A DNA stretch of 64,000 nucleotides from JADFQT01 sp965216025 (GTDB lineage: Bacteria; Chloroflexota; Dehalococcoidia; Lucifugimonadales; UBA3495): assembly GCA_965216025.1 (NCBI GenBank), contig CBDCEX010000018.1, forward strand, positions 248,001-312,000, written 5' to 3'. Made by a program: the position numbers and the translations under genes. Positions within the stretch are counted from its first letter, which is position 1. Every line of letters begins with the position of its first letter. The notes under the pieces are model-generated. The model was not told where the DNA came from. It saw only the letters and a list, made by a program, of their open reading frames with translations, and ran no database searches. Of the stretch, positions 37,100 to 46,035 are shown piece after piece.

Positions 37100-37648
37100 C
37101 TTAGTGGCGTCGCTGCTGGAAGGCAGCTACCAACCGCAACCGGTGCGGGGAGTGGAAATCCCCAAGCCGGGAGGTGGAGTGCGACAACTGGGCATCCCCA
37201 CGGTGGTGGACCGCCTGGTGCAGCAAGGCATCCTCCAGGTGCTGGACCCGCTGTTGGACCCAACCTTTTCGGAGTCAAGCTACGGTTTCCGTCCCGGGCG
37301 AAACGCGCGCCAGGCGCAGGAGTACGTAGGGGAGGGGCGGGAAATCGTGGTGGACCTGGACTTGGACCAGGAGTTGGAAACGCGCGGGGGCACCGCTTCT
37401 GCCGGTACGCCGATGACTGCAACATCTATGTGCGGTCGCAGGCAGCGGGGGAGCGGGTAATGGCGTCGGTGAGCAGCTTTCTGGAAAGGAAGCTGCGCTT
37501 GCGCGTAAACCGGGAGAAAAGTGCGGTGGCCCCGGTATGGGAACGGAAGTTCCTGGGGCATCGGCTGCTGCCCGGAGGTCGGCTGGGCCTAGCGCCCGAA
37601 AGCCTGAAGCGCGTGAAGGCGAGGATTCGTCGAAAGCTGCGCTGCGTA

Positions 37649-37772
37649 CGGCTGAAGCAACGGAAACGGTCCAAAGCCATTGCGGACTTTCTGCAGGGGC
37701 TGGGCGTGCCGGACGGCTGAAGCAGCGGAAACGGTCCAAAGCCATTGCGGACTTTCTGCAGGGGCTGGCGGG
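37649..37772 (+). repeat. Tandem duplication, 65-bp period, in maturase C-terminus
   Basis: CGGCTGAAGCA(A/G)CGGAAACG and the following ~45 bp up to CTGCAGGGGCTGG occur at about 37649 and 37714. The period of 65 is not a multiple of three and breaks the reading frame of the maturase remnant. Confidence 0.8.
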
Positions 37773-37919
37773 TGGCGGGCCTGGCTACTGGCGGGGTCTG
37801 GCAAAGGCTGGTGGCGCCTGGCTGGCAGCCCTCAGGCGGCTGAAGCCATGAGCCTGGCTTGGTTTAGGGAACAGGGACTCGTTGCCCTGACCGAAAGGTA
37901 CAGCCTGTTGAATCAGTAG

Positions 37920-37993
37920 AGGAAACCGCCGGATACGCTGAGTACGTCCGGTGGTGTGGGAGGACGGGGGCCGTGAGGCCCCCTCCTACCCGA
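37920..37993 (+). ncRNA. Group II intron 3' ribozyme end (domains V-VI)
   Basis: After the maturase stop, GGAAACCGCCGGATACG...CGTCCGGTGG and then GACGGGGGCCGTGAGGCCCC and CCTACCCGAT follow the pattern seen at the 3' ends of bacterial group II introns with this maturase type: a domain V-like hairpin, a GC hairpin and an ACCCGAT end. The upstream ribozyme is missing, so it cannot self-splice. The element ends a few bases before tRNA-fMet. Confidence 0.65.
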
Positions 37994-38007
37994 TTAGCTA
38001 GAGATTT

Positions 38008-38082
38008 TGGTAGCGGGGGTTGGATTCGAACCAACGACCTTCGGGTTATGAGCCCGACGAGCTGCCACTGCTCCACCCCGCG
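38008..38082 (-). tRNA. Initiator tRNA-fMet(CAT)
   Basis: Anticodon CAT lies in loop CTCATAA. Initiator marks are seen: the first acceptor pair is mismatched (C1 opposite T72), and the anticodon stem has three consecutive G-C pairs (TCGGG/CCCGA). The T-arm is GTTGG-TTCGAAT-CCAAC and CCA is encoded. It lies about 190 bp downstream of the 23S gene on the same strand. Confidence 0.95.
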
Positions 38083-38205
38083 CCGGTGTCCTTTACCAGT
38101 GGAAGGCTTTCACAAGAACCGAGTTGAAACAATATACCCCAATACAAATTGGAGGCCGGGTCGCCGACACAGAATAGGAAGTCTTGTCCTGGTGCCCCAT
38201 TCATT

Positions 38206-38224
38206 CCCCCTTTCGTAAAGGGGG
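38206..38224. repeat. CCCCCTTT/AAAGGGGG palindromic repeat downstream of 23S
   Basis: CCCCCTTTCGTAAAGGGGG folds as an 8-bp hairpin and is followed by TTAGGGGGATTT, matching the repeat family at 24457 and 48789. It sits about 50 bp beyond the 23S 3' end, where a terminator would be useful. Confidence 0.6.
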
Positions 38225-38552
38225 TTAGGGGGATTTTCTCTCAAACAAGTTTGAAGCTCTTAGCGTGGGCCAAACCGCTCGACCGGTTAGTACCGGTATG
38301 CTGAAAAGGTTACCCTTCTTACACATCCGGCCTATCAAGCAGATAGTCTCTCTGCAGTCTTAACTCCGACATTACTCGGAGGGGGAGGCCTCATCTTGGG
38401 GGATGCTTCGCGCTTAGATGCCTTCAGCGCTTATCGCTGCCAGACATGGCTACCCAGCGCTGCTCCTGGCGGAACAACTGGAACACCATAGGTCTGTCCC
38501 TCCCGGTCCTCTCGTACTAGGGAGAGGTTCCCTCAAGCCTCCTGCGCCCACG

Positions 38553-38592
<40 letters not shown>

Positions 38593-38714
38593 ACTCACGT
38601 ACCCCTTTAACCGGCGAACAGCCGGACCCTTGGGACCGTCTTCAGCCCCAGGATGGGACGAGCCGACATCGAGGTGCCAAACCTCGCCGTCGATGTGAAC
38701 TCTTGGGCGAGATA

Positions 38715-38745
<31 letters not shown>

Positions 38746-39080
38746 ATAAGCCACGGCCCTTCCACACGGTGCCGTAGGATCACTTTGCCCGAGTTTCCTC
38801 CCTGCTCGACTTGTAGGTCTCGCAGTCAAGCCCCCTTATGCCAATGCGTTCTATGGACGATTTCCATCCGTCCTGAGGGGACCTTTGGGCGCCTCCGTTA
38901 CGTTTTAGGAGGCAACCGCCCCAGTTAAACTGCCCACCAGGCACTGTTCCTCAGTTGTGCTGAGGTTAGAACCAAAAACAGCCAAGGGTGGTATTTCAAC
39001 GATGGCTCCATCCATACTAGCGTATGGACTTCAAAGCCTCCCACCTATCCTACACATGACAGTTCCCAACCCAATGCCAG

Positions 39081-39116
<36 letters not shown>

Positions 39117-39241
39117 CGCGGGTCGCCCGCGTCTTCACGGGCACCGCAATTTCACCGAGCCCTCCGCCGAGACAATGGCCAAGTCGTTCAACCATTCATG
39201 CGGGTCGGAACTTACCCGACAAGGGACTTCGCTACCTTAGG

Positions 39242-39732
39242 CATGTTGTTACTCTTTCGTTATCCCTCACCTTAATCCTCTCCCACATGGGGAGAGGATA
39301 AACGAGAACAGTTGCGAAAGGGGCCGGTCATTTCTGCCGACCTCTGCATGTCGCCATGCAGATCGGACCATATCTTCTCGCACGTTCCGCCAGCGAGTCC
39401 GGCGTATGGTCTCTGAGGATTCCGAGGAAGCGCCGCTCAGGTTGCCCCGGCAATTAAACCGGGCATCCTCGTGCACCGTACTTTCGTACACCACACTCTC
39501 TTACGTCGCAGCTAGGCTGGCCCCTGGACAGAGGTTCGCCTATGTTCTTCCTCGGCCTTTCCTGCTGATTGTCCGCACCGGTCGCATTGTCACCCACTGA
39601 TTCTGATTAAACCAGCGGGTAGCGCCGGATACTCGGATTTCCCAGCATATAGCCAGATTTTATAACGGCCTAGGCAACCAAGGCGGTTTCTGGGGGTATC
39701 CCCAGCTTCCCATCCTTGAGCTGCTCCGGTTG
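39242..39732 (-). ncRNA. Group I self-splicing intron in 23S rRNA at position 1923
   Basis: It splits the universally conserved TAACGGT|CCTAAGGTAGCG of helix 69-71. Canonical parts appear in the correct 5'-3' order: exon TAACGGT pairs with the guide GCCGTTA (plus coordinates 39663-39669), with the required U-G pair at the splice site; P3 TCCGGCG (39623-39629) with CGCCGGA (39398-39404); P7 GACCATA (39405-39411) with TATGGTC (39366-39372); a P8 hairpin CTCGC/GCGAG between; and a terminal G at 39242. S-element AAGATATGGTCC is typical. No LAGLIDADG or other homing endonuclease frame is visible. A TCTCCC-type repeat forms a hairpin near the 3' end. Confidence 0.93.
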
Positions 39733-39788
39733 ACCGTTAGAGTTACGGCCGCCGTTCACCGGGGCTTCAGTTTGAGGCTCTCACCCCG

Positions 39789-39830
<42 letters not shown>

Positions 39831-40477
39831 GTAGGGTTTCCCCTTAGCACAGACCTGTGTTTTTGTTAAACAGTCGCCCGGCCTTCTTATCTGCGCCCCC
39901 AAAGAGCTTCACCAGCAAGTGGTTACACCCCCCAGGGGGCCCTTTCTCCCAAAGTTACAGGGCTCTTTTGTCTAGTTCCTTAGCGGAGGTTAGCTCGAAC
40001 GCCTAGGGACATTTATCCCAGCCCACCAGTGGCGGTTTGCGGTACGGATGCCGATGTTTCTCCTCACGAAGCTTTTCTAGTCGGTGTGGGTTCAACGAAA
40101 TTTCCTATGCCCGAAGGCTCAGATTTTCTCAATCCTCAGCTCGTACGCCGGAGTGGATTTGCCTGCCCCGGCTTGGCCTACAACAAAGAACGCACCATGT
40201 CCAATAGGCACGCTTCGCCTACCCTTCCGCACCCCTCCTTGTATCAACAAAACATAGACAGTGCAGGAATATTAACCTGCTGTCCATCGCCTTCGGCTCT
40301 TGCCTACGGCTTAGGACCGACTAACCCTACGCCGATAAACGTTGCGTAGGAAACCTTGGGCTTTCGGCGTCAGGGATTCTCACCCTGATTTACGCTACTC
40401 ATTCCGGGATTCTCACTTCCCCGCGCTCCAGCAAGCCTCGCGACTTACCTTCTTCGCCCGAGGAACGCTCCCCTACC

Positions 40478-40625
40478 ACGCCCAGGCAGTTACCAAGGGA
40501 TCCGATTCAACCCCTTTGGGTTTCCCCGCCAGCTTCCACCAAATCCACCCGAAGGCGAATCTGGATTCCGCTTTTGGTTCCGCCCTCCAGAATCGAACTT
40601 TCACCCTTGTACCTGAACATCCACG
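40478..40625 (-). other. Expansion in 23S helix 45 (IVS-like)
   Basis: Between the conserved segments GTAGGGGAGCG and CCGAAGC, where E. coli has about 40 nt, this gene has about 150 nt. The insertion can fold (TACAAGGG with CCCTTGGTA, CGATTC with GAATCG, and an AACCC-AAA-GGGGTT hairpin). Helix 45 is a known site of intervening sequences cut out by RNase III in some bacteria, for example Salmonella. Confidence 0.6.
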
Positions 40626-40672
40626 GCTTCGGCGACAGGCTTAAGCCCCGTTACATTTTCGGCGCAGGGCTC

Positions 40673-40718
<46 letters not shown>

Positions 40719-41302
40719 GAGCCAACCTCCTGGTTGTTTTGGGAACCCCACCTCCTTTCCCACTTAGCCTGCGCTTGGGGGCCTTAGCCGGTGGTCTGGG
40801 CTGTTTCCCTTTCGACAATCGCACTTATCTGTGACTGTCTCACTCCCGGGTATCGGCAGAACGGCATTGGTGGTTTGATTGGGTTTGGTAAGCTCACGCC
40901 CCCTAGCCCATTCAGTGCCCTACCTCCGTCCTCCTAGTTCCCGAGGCTGCACCTAAATGCATTTCGGGGAGAACCAGCTATTTCCGAGTTCGATTGGCAT
41001 TTCACCTCTACCCACAGCTCATCCCAAGCTTTTGTACTAGCCACGAGTTCGATCCTCCAGTTCGCGTTAACGAACCTTCAATCTGGCCATGGGTAGCTCA
41101 CCCGGTTTCGGGTCTAATACATGGAACTAAGCGCCCTATTCAGACTCGCTTTCGCTCCGGCTCCAGAACTACAGTTCCTTAACCTCGCTCCACACATTAA
41201 GTCCCCGGATCATTCTTCAATAGGCACGCCGTCACCCCGAACTTAATCGAGGCTGCGACCTTCTGTAGGCTTACGGTTTCAGGTCTATTTCACTCCCCGC
41301 TA

Positions 41303-41336
<34 letters not shown>

Positions 41337-41866
41337 GCGCTATCGGTGACCAAGAGTATTTAGCCTTGGAGGGTGGTCCCCCCAACTTCCCACAAGGTTT
41401 CCCGTGCCCCGTGGTACTTAGGGTAAGCATCAGGAGTCCCATCCTTTTCGTTTACAGGGCTTTCACCTTCTATGGCGGCCCTTCCCAGGGTCCTTCAACT
41501 AAGGATGAGTTTTGTAACTCCTTCGGGTCTTTCGAGGCGACCCCAGACACTCCCTGTAACACCACCACGACATAGGCCCTCGCGCCACTAAGTCGTAATG
41601 GTTTAGGCTCTTCCCCGTTCGTTCGCCACTACTTAGGGAATCTCGGTTGATTTATTTTCCTCGGGGTACTTAGATGTTTCAGTTCCCCCACTTACCCTCC
41701 TTCCCGCAAGGGAAGGATGAACCGGCTCAACACCGGAACGGGTTACCCCATTCGGGAATCCCCGACTATGCCCGTCAGACGGCTCATCGAGGCTTATCGC
41801 AGCCTTACCGCGCCCTTCATCGGCTCTTGGTCCCAAGGCATCCACCGTAAGCCCTTAATAATTTGA

Positions 41867-41898
41867 CCCACGCTAAGAACTCCAAACATTGTGTTTGG
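41867..41898 (-). promoter_or_regulatory. 23S leader: processing stem strand and hairpin
   Basis: CTTAGCGTGGG (transcript of 41867-41877) can pair with CCCACGCTAAG in the 3' trailer (38259-38269) to form the long stem usually cut by RNase III; wobble pairs extend it. Just upstream, CCAAACA-CAA-TGTTTGG (41882-41898) is a perfect 7-bp hairpin in the leader. Confidence 0.65.
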
Positions 41899-42152
41899 AT
41901 AATTATCAGGACAATTAGACTTCCTATTCAGTTTTTAAGGTGCAAGAGAAACGGCGGCTGGGTTCCCCCAAGCCGCTGCCCAGGTTCCCCAACTCTTATG
42001 TGCTTTTCAGCAAACGTCCATTCGTAAAAAAGGAACCGCTTCTCCGAGTTATGTATTATAGGAATCGCCACCAGCCCCGTCAAGGGGTGGTTTGCCTGGT
42101 TTTTAGGGGGTTGGGGTTGTTGGCGCGCTTGGCCCCTGCCTTCTGATGCAGC

Positions 42153-42869
42153 TCAATTAACCACGATTGTCCCTTCCATTCCCAGGGTTCGATGACTTGG
42201 GAGGGGGCAGTAGTAATGAAACTCCCCGGTCCGGTCAGCAACGAATTCAATGATTGTAGACTCTCCAGCACCGACAGTGGGGCTACCGACAGCAAACTCA
42301 TTTATGGCCAAGGCATGGGCTATGTCCTTTTCTGGGACTGAAAAAACTATCCGAACCAAATCCCCCTTTTCAACGGCAATGGTGGGCCCGGGGATGGAAT
42401 CGCTGAACCGGTAGTCGGTGACATCCCTAATAGCACCAAAAATGGAAAATTCCTTCATTGGACGAAGTACGGCTTTTCGCTCCAGGGACTCGCCGCTCGT
42501 CACTTCGAAATGGATTTTGGGATGAGACGTGTTTCCTTTTGACGCCTGAAGGGTGTAACTACCAATGGGAAGACCAATAAATAGAGAATTGCCCTCGGTA
42601 TCAGTTTCCTCTTCTCCTACCATGGCGCCAGAAAGTCTGACCACAGCACCGGAAGCCGGGTTCCCGGCTGTATCAGTAACCGTCAGCAACACCCTGCTCT
42701 CGGTGCTGGCCTCTTCAGTTGTGGAGGCCGACTCCTGCTGCCTGCTTGCCTGACCCGTTTCACGAAATGACTCACTTCCCACATCTGACCCTCCGCAGCC
42801 ATAGATAAGTAGCGAAATGGCAAAAATCCATGGCAATGAAAAACCCAGGTGAAACCCATGAGCACGCAT
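42153..42869 (-). CDS. Cupredoxin-domain lipoprotein
   Basis: A 238-residue exported protein. The N-terminus (LPWIFAISLLIYGCGG) is a lipoprotein signal with the Cys at the lipobox. A carboxypeptidase-regulatory-like beta domain follows (VLLTVTDTAGNPASGAVVRL). The C-terminal ~110 residues are a cupredoxin: His in DIAHALAINEF and Cys-His-Met in YYCPLPSHRTLGMEG, the copper ligands of plastocyanin- or CuA-like sites. It could carry electrons on the outer face of the membrane. Start choice is uncertain: no clear ribosome site is seen before 42869. Confidence 0.8.
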   Translation of the reverse strand: MRAHGFHLGFSLPWIFAISLLIYGCGGSDVGSESFRETGQASRQQESASTTEEASTESRVLLTVTDTAGNPASGAVVRLSGAMVGEEETDTEGNSLFIGLPIGSYTLQASKGNTSHPKIHFEVTSGESLERKAVLRPMKEFSIFGAIRDVTDYRFSDSIPGPTIAVEKGDLVRIVFSVPEKDIAHALAINEFAVGSPTVGAGESTIIEFVADRTGEFHYYCPLPSHRTLGMEGTIVVN

Positions 42870-43339
42870 ACAATTAAACTCGGGAGAAAAATTTGTTGCC
42901 CTTCCGAGTAAGGGCGACCAAGGGGGAGAGAATCTCCTTCCGTGACCGCCCTCGTCGCGGTGGTGATGCCGGGCTTCGGAGCATCCGATTTTACCCGCCA
43001 CTTTCCCACCACATACCGGATAGGGTCCGTTTGTCCCCAACGTCTACATTAGGCCCGAGAAACAGTAGAAATGGACGTGTTCTCGAAATTAATGTGCATG
43101 AACATGGTGAAGGGGGGAAAGTTATTGGTGTCCTTGACATCGGTGTGGACGACTACGTGTGTCAGTATCCGGTCAGGATAGGTAAACCCATCGCCCGAGT
43201 CTCCTCCCTTGGGAGCAGGCGAAAATATACCTACTCCATCCTTTGTGTGGACTGCATGGGTAATCGGGTCCCGGGTGCCATCGGTGGTCATGTAATGGGC
43301 CACGACATCGTCGTAAATCATCTCATCATTCAAGTAAAC

Positions 43340-44770
43340 GTAAGTGTTCAGAGTTGAGGGGAAGTGAGCAACCGGCGGCATTCCAGGAGGGGATTAAGAC
43401 CTCTGGCCCGCCAGGTGCCAAAGAGGGATGCCAAGGTCATCTTGCTGTCGGTGCCCTGCCCTGAGCGGGTGCCGCCGCTGATCTTGCGACTGGTTACCAG
43501 ATGCCGCAGGCTCCGCTCGGCGGCGTTGTTGTCTGAGGGCACGGCTGGGTCCGACACGAAGACAAACAGTTCCTTGATGAACCGTTCCATGCGCCGGCAG
43601 AGCTTGGCCTGAACCGCCAGGGGATCTTTAAGGAAAGGCCGCGCCAAGACCATTAGTTTCTCCTCCAGCATTAGCTGGGTGCGATGGCCTGGCTGGGCTC
43701 GGGGAAGAACCGAGGCCTTGGCCTCCGTGTAGACCTGGTGAACCGCCTCGGCCCACTGAGCCAGCCCAGCGTCTTCTGGGTACAACCCTTTCAGGTCATG
43801 GATATCCCGCAGCAGATGAGCCCAGCACCGTTGCTTCAGGCCCGGGTAGTGGTTATAGGCGGCGTAGAAATCACTGACCAACACTCCGCTGAAGGAGGAA
43901 TCCAGCACCTCATCCACCACCCCCTTATCCCGACCCCGACGCAGGAAGTATCGTTCGCTGGGAGTGCTGAAGGTCCAAACATAGCCGTTGCTCCCGTCCT
44001 GGCGCCAGCCGGTTTCGTCGCCCTGCACCACGGGACTGGCGCGGACTTGCTCGAGCACCTCTCGCACCGCCGTCTCAGCCTGACGGGCTACTCCATGGAC
44101 GGCCTGGACGATGGCACCAACACTCAGGTGCAACTGATGGACGGTCTCCAGGTACCATTGGATGATTCTTATGGGCAACCGTCCCTCCTCCCGCAGGGTC
44201 ACCATCAGGCTTACCAGATTGACCCCCAGGCGCTGCTGGCCCAGAACCACCCCCTGCAGGGCCTCTTTGGGCAGCCGGCGCCGCTGGCATACCGGACAGA
44301 TGCGGGCTACCAGGGCGTGCTCGGTCACTTCTACCGGAGCCACCGGTAGCTCAATGACTTCCCGAGTTCGCTGTACCCATCCGCCGTTCAGGTGAGTCCC
44401 GCAGTCGGGACAGACCGCCACGGCATGCTCCACCCGCCGGGTAGGAGTCATGCGCTGGCGGGCGAAGCCATGGCGGCGCGGCTTTCTGGGCTCCTTTTTC
44501 TCCGGCGCTTGCCGGCTGGAGTGCGGCTGATTACCCGGCATCCCCGACGACCCGCGCCGGTTGGGACGGGATTCCAGAACCCCAATCCGCTTTTGCAAAT
44601 CGGCAATGACTGCCCGCTGGCCGGCAATTATCTCCAGCAGAGTTTCGCGACTCGCCGCGTTCAGGTCTAGTTCAGTGTCCACCTCCCTGGTATGCCACAA
44701 CTCCCCCGGCCATGCCAGCGTTTTTCCAACGGCTTTGAGCCAATTCACCTCATCAAGTCTGAACAGTTAC
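43340..44770 (-). mobile_element. IS66-family insertion sequence with 8-bp target duplication
   Basis: Ends are GTAAGTGTTCAGAGTTGA (left) and GTAACTGTTCAGACTTGA (right, minus strand); both begin with GTAA as in IS66. AAGTAAAC lies directly outside both ends (43332-43339, 44771-44778). Length 1431 bp, with a single large gene, so it belongs to the IS66 members without the small helper genes. Confidence 0.93.
43348..44748 (-). CDS. IS66 family transposase (TnpC-type)
   Basis: A 466-residue DDE transposase. It has an N-terminal coiled coil (LEIIAGQRAVIADLQKRI), a zinc-finger-like segment (VCPDCGTHLNG, then CPVCQRR), the TnpC leucine-zipper region and the catalytic core SPVVQGDETGWRQDG, VLVSDFYAAYNHYP and PSDNNAAERSLRHLV. 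No stop or shift is seen, and the clean target repeats point to recent activity. Its insertion breaks a lipoprotein gene on the same strand. Confidence 0.93.
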   Translation of the reverse strand: MNWLKAVGKTLAWPGELWHTREVDTELDLNAASRETLLEIIAGQRAVIADLQKRIGVLESRPNRRGSSGMPGNQPHSSRQAPEKKEPRKPRRHGFARQRMTPTRRVEHAVAVCPDCGTHLNGGWVQRTREVIELPVAPVEVTEHALVARICPVCQRRRLPKEALQGVVLGQQRLGVNLVSLMVTLREEGRLPIRIIQWYLETVHQLHLSVGAIVQAVHGVARQAETAVREVLEQVRASPVVQGDETGWRQDGSNGYVWTFSTPSERYFLRRGRDKGVVDEVLDSSFSGVLVSDFYAAYNHYPGLKQRCWAHLLRDIHDLKGLYPEDAGLAQWAEAVHQVYTEAKASVLPRAQPGHRTQLMLEEKLMVLARPFLKDPLAVQAKLCRRMERFIKELFVFVSDPAVPSDNNAAERSLRHLVTSRKISGGTRSGQGTDSKMTLASLFGTWRARGLNPLLECRRLLTSPQL

Positions 44771-45368
44771 AAGTAAACGTCAGCACTGCCCCACCCGGCC
44801 GAATAGGTGTAGACTGTGGGAAGCACCGGCGCTTCCTGGCCCGAGTCGCCGTGCAATTGAAGGTCGTTGGCAATACCACCGTCCATGAAGTCGGCTTCGC
44901 CGAAAAAGTCTGTCCAGATCACCTTCATGGTTCCCGTCGCCGGGGATTTCGTGTCGTCGTACTTCCAGTCCATGGTCTCCCACTGGGCAACAAGCACGCC
45001 CTCATTGGTCTCGTCGTTGACATCTATGGTGACATGGCCGTTAGTCTGGATATAGCGCTCTCCGCTATAGGTGAAATTATCGCCGAATCCCCCTACTATC
45101 CATGCGTTGCCTGCCGCCACATGGAAGACATTGCTGGGGGCCGGTGGGGGAGCCGCTGCGCCGGCGGGGCCTTGTGGACCTAGTTCACCTTTTGGTCCCA
45201 CGGCTCCGTCCCGGCCGGTGCATGCGACAAGGATGACCATAATTGCGATGACGCCTAGAGTGCCCCACTTGGACCATAGAAATCTGCGCATGGCATTACC
45301 TCCAATTTCTTGATGTGACTCGAAGTCTAGTAGGAAGGATAGCTGGTCGAATGCTAGAATGACGTCGT

Positions 45369-45587
45369 TTACAAAACACTTCCGAGAGAAGGAGGATTGG
45401 AGAACAGCATGCTCAAAATCCTCTGGCTTCGGCGTACGGTTCTGCACCCAAAGGAATCATCTGTTTCCAGGCTGCTCGTTGTCTGCCGGACCGGCGTAGG
45501 CGGGGCCGTAGCGCCACAAGATGTGGTAAAGAGCAACAGACCAATAGCAACCAAGGGATACCAGAAACGCATCTTTTGGGTAGTCAC
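45369..45587 (-). CDS. Small putative lipoprotein
   Basis: A 72-residue product starting at GTG after GGAGGTGG. MRFWYPLVAIGLLLFTTSCG is a lipoprotein signal with a lipobox Cys. The rest (APPTPVRQTTSSLETDDSFG) is short and the C-terminal part is not protein-like, so it may be a truncated larger lipoprotein. It lies upstream of the collagen-motif lipoprotein on the same strand. Confidence 0.45.
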   Translation of the reverse strand: MTTQKMRFWYPLVAIGLLLFTTSCGATAPPTPVRQTTSSLETDDSFGCRTVRRSQRILSMLFSNPPSLGSVL

Positions 45588-45861
45588 AACCACCTCCAAA
45601 TGTAATCGTTCCCACCCCCTTAGATGCAGGTTCTTGAAATAAGATTCATTGCTCAGGAGGAGCAGCAAAATCCTGCCTGCGCAACGACATAGCTAACAAA
45701 CATCTTGCTATGGTACTTGCTAGGGTATAGGAGGGGATCTACGACCCTGGCAGGCCGTGGCTTGAGCAGTTGGTACCGAGCAGCCGGTTTACTTGCAGTG
45801 GCCGGTTCTACCATCCTAGGGCAATGGGGAGCTTACGGGTCAGCGTGACCCATAACCCTAG

Positions 45862-46031
45862 AAGTCTGGCCGGAAAGCCATTGGCCGGGTTTTGCGCTAC
45901 GCGAAGCAGACGTATTCAAGACTTATATGGCATGGTGGTGCATGTAATACGTTGCAATACCCACTATGCCATCGATAATCGACGTTAAGAAAACGCTGGC
46001 CTAGGGGGAATCGAGGTTTCCGGCCAGACTT
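45862..46031. mobile_element. CTAG-flanked MITE, copy a (170 bp)
   Basis: Bounded by AAGTCTGGCCGGAAA and its complement TTTCCGGCCAGACTT, with CTAG on both outer sides (45858-45861, 46032-46035). No coding capacity. Its right CTAG is also the left boundary of a degenerate IS701 element. Confidence 0.88.
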
Positions 46032-46035
46032 CTAG

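Larger units (their letters stand above)
36136..37919 (+). pseudogene. Group II intron reverse transcriptase/maturase, deleted and interrupted by IS5
   Basis: Left of the IS5, the frame reads DDLGGWLAEHWEEL; right of it VASLLEGSYQPQPVRGVEIP, KPGGGVRQLGIPTVVDRLVQ and DPTFSESSYGFRPGRNARQA, a standard RT order. Motif with YADD is present in another frame (RFCRYADDCNIYV), but the stretch between VVDLDL and this is missing (~100 residues deleted). Further on, LKQRKRSKAIADFLQGL is duplicated, and the end WLLAGSGKGWWRLAGSPQ and FREQGLVALTERY is the usual maturase C-terminus. It is clearly dead. The 5' ribozyme domains and RT N-terminus are absent. Confidence 0.85.
43049..45291 (-). pseudogene. Collagen-motif lipoprotein gene split by IS66
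   Basis: The 5' part starts at 45291 after GGAGG: MRRFLWSKWGTLGVIAIMVI then VACTGRDG (lipobox Cys), a collagen-like GPKGELGPQGPAG and a Pro/Ala linker, then a beta-rich domain ending YSAGWGSADVYL. The 3' part, beyond the IS66, reads NDEMIYDDVVAHYMTTDGTR and ends at 43049. Removing the element and one 8-bp target copy gives ...SADVYLNDEMIYDD... with the frame exactly kept, so the insertion is the only lesion. The family is unknown to me; the protein was probably surface-anchored. Confidence 0.85.

Noticed and set aside
38083..38258. 5S rRNA between 23S and tRNA-fMet
   Set aside because: No CCATCCCGAACTCGG-like core or matching stems; sequence looks unrelated.
39267..39494. 75-codon frame inside the group I intron as a homing endonuclease
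   Set aside because: No LAGLIDADG, GIY-YIG, HNH or His-Cys motif; it overlaps core ribozyme elements.
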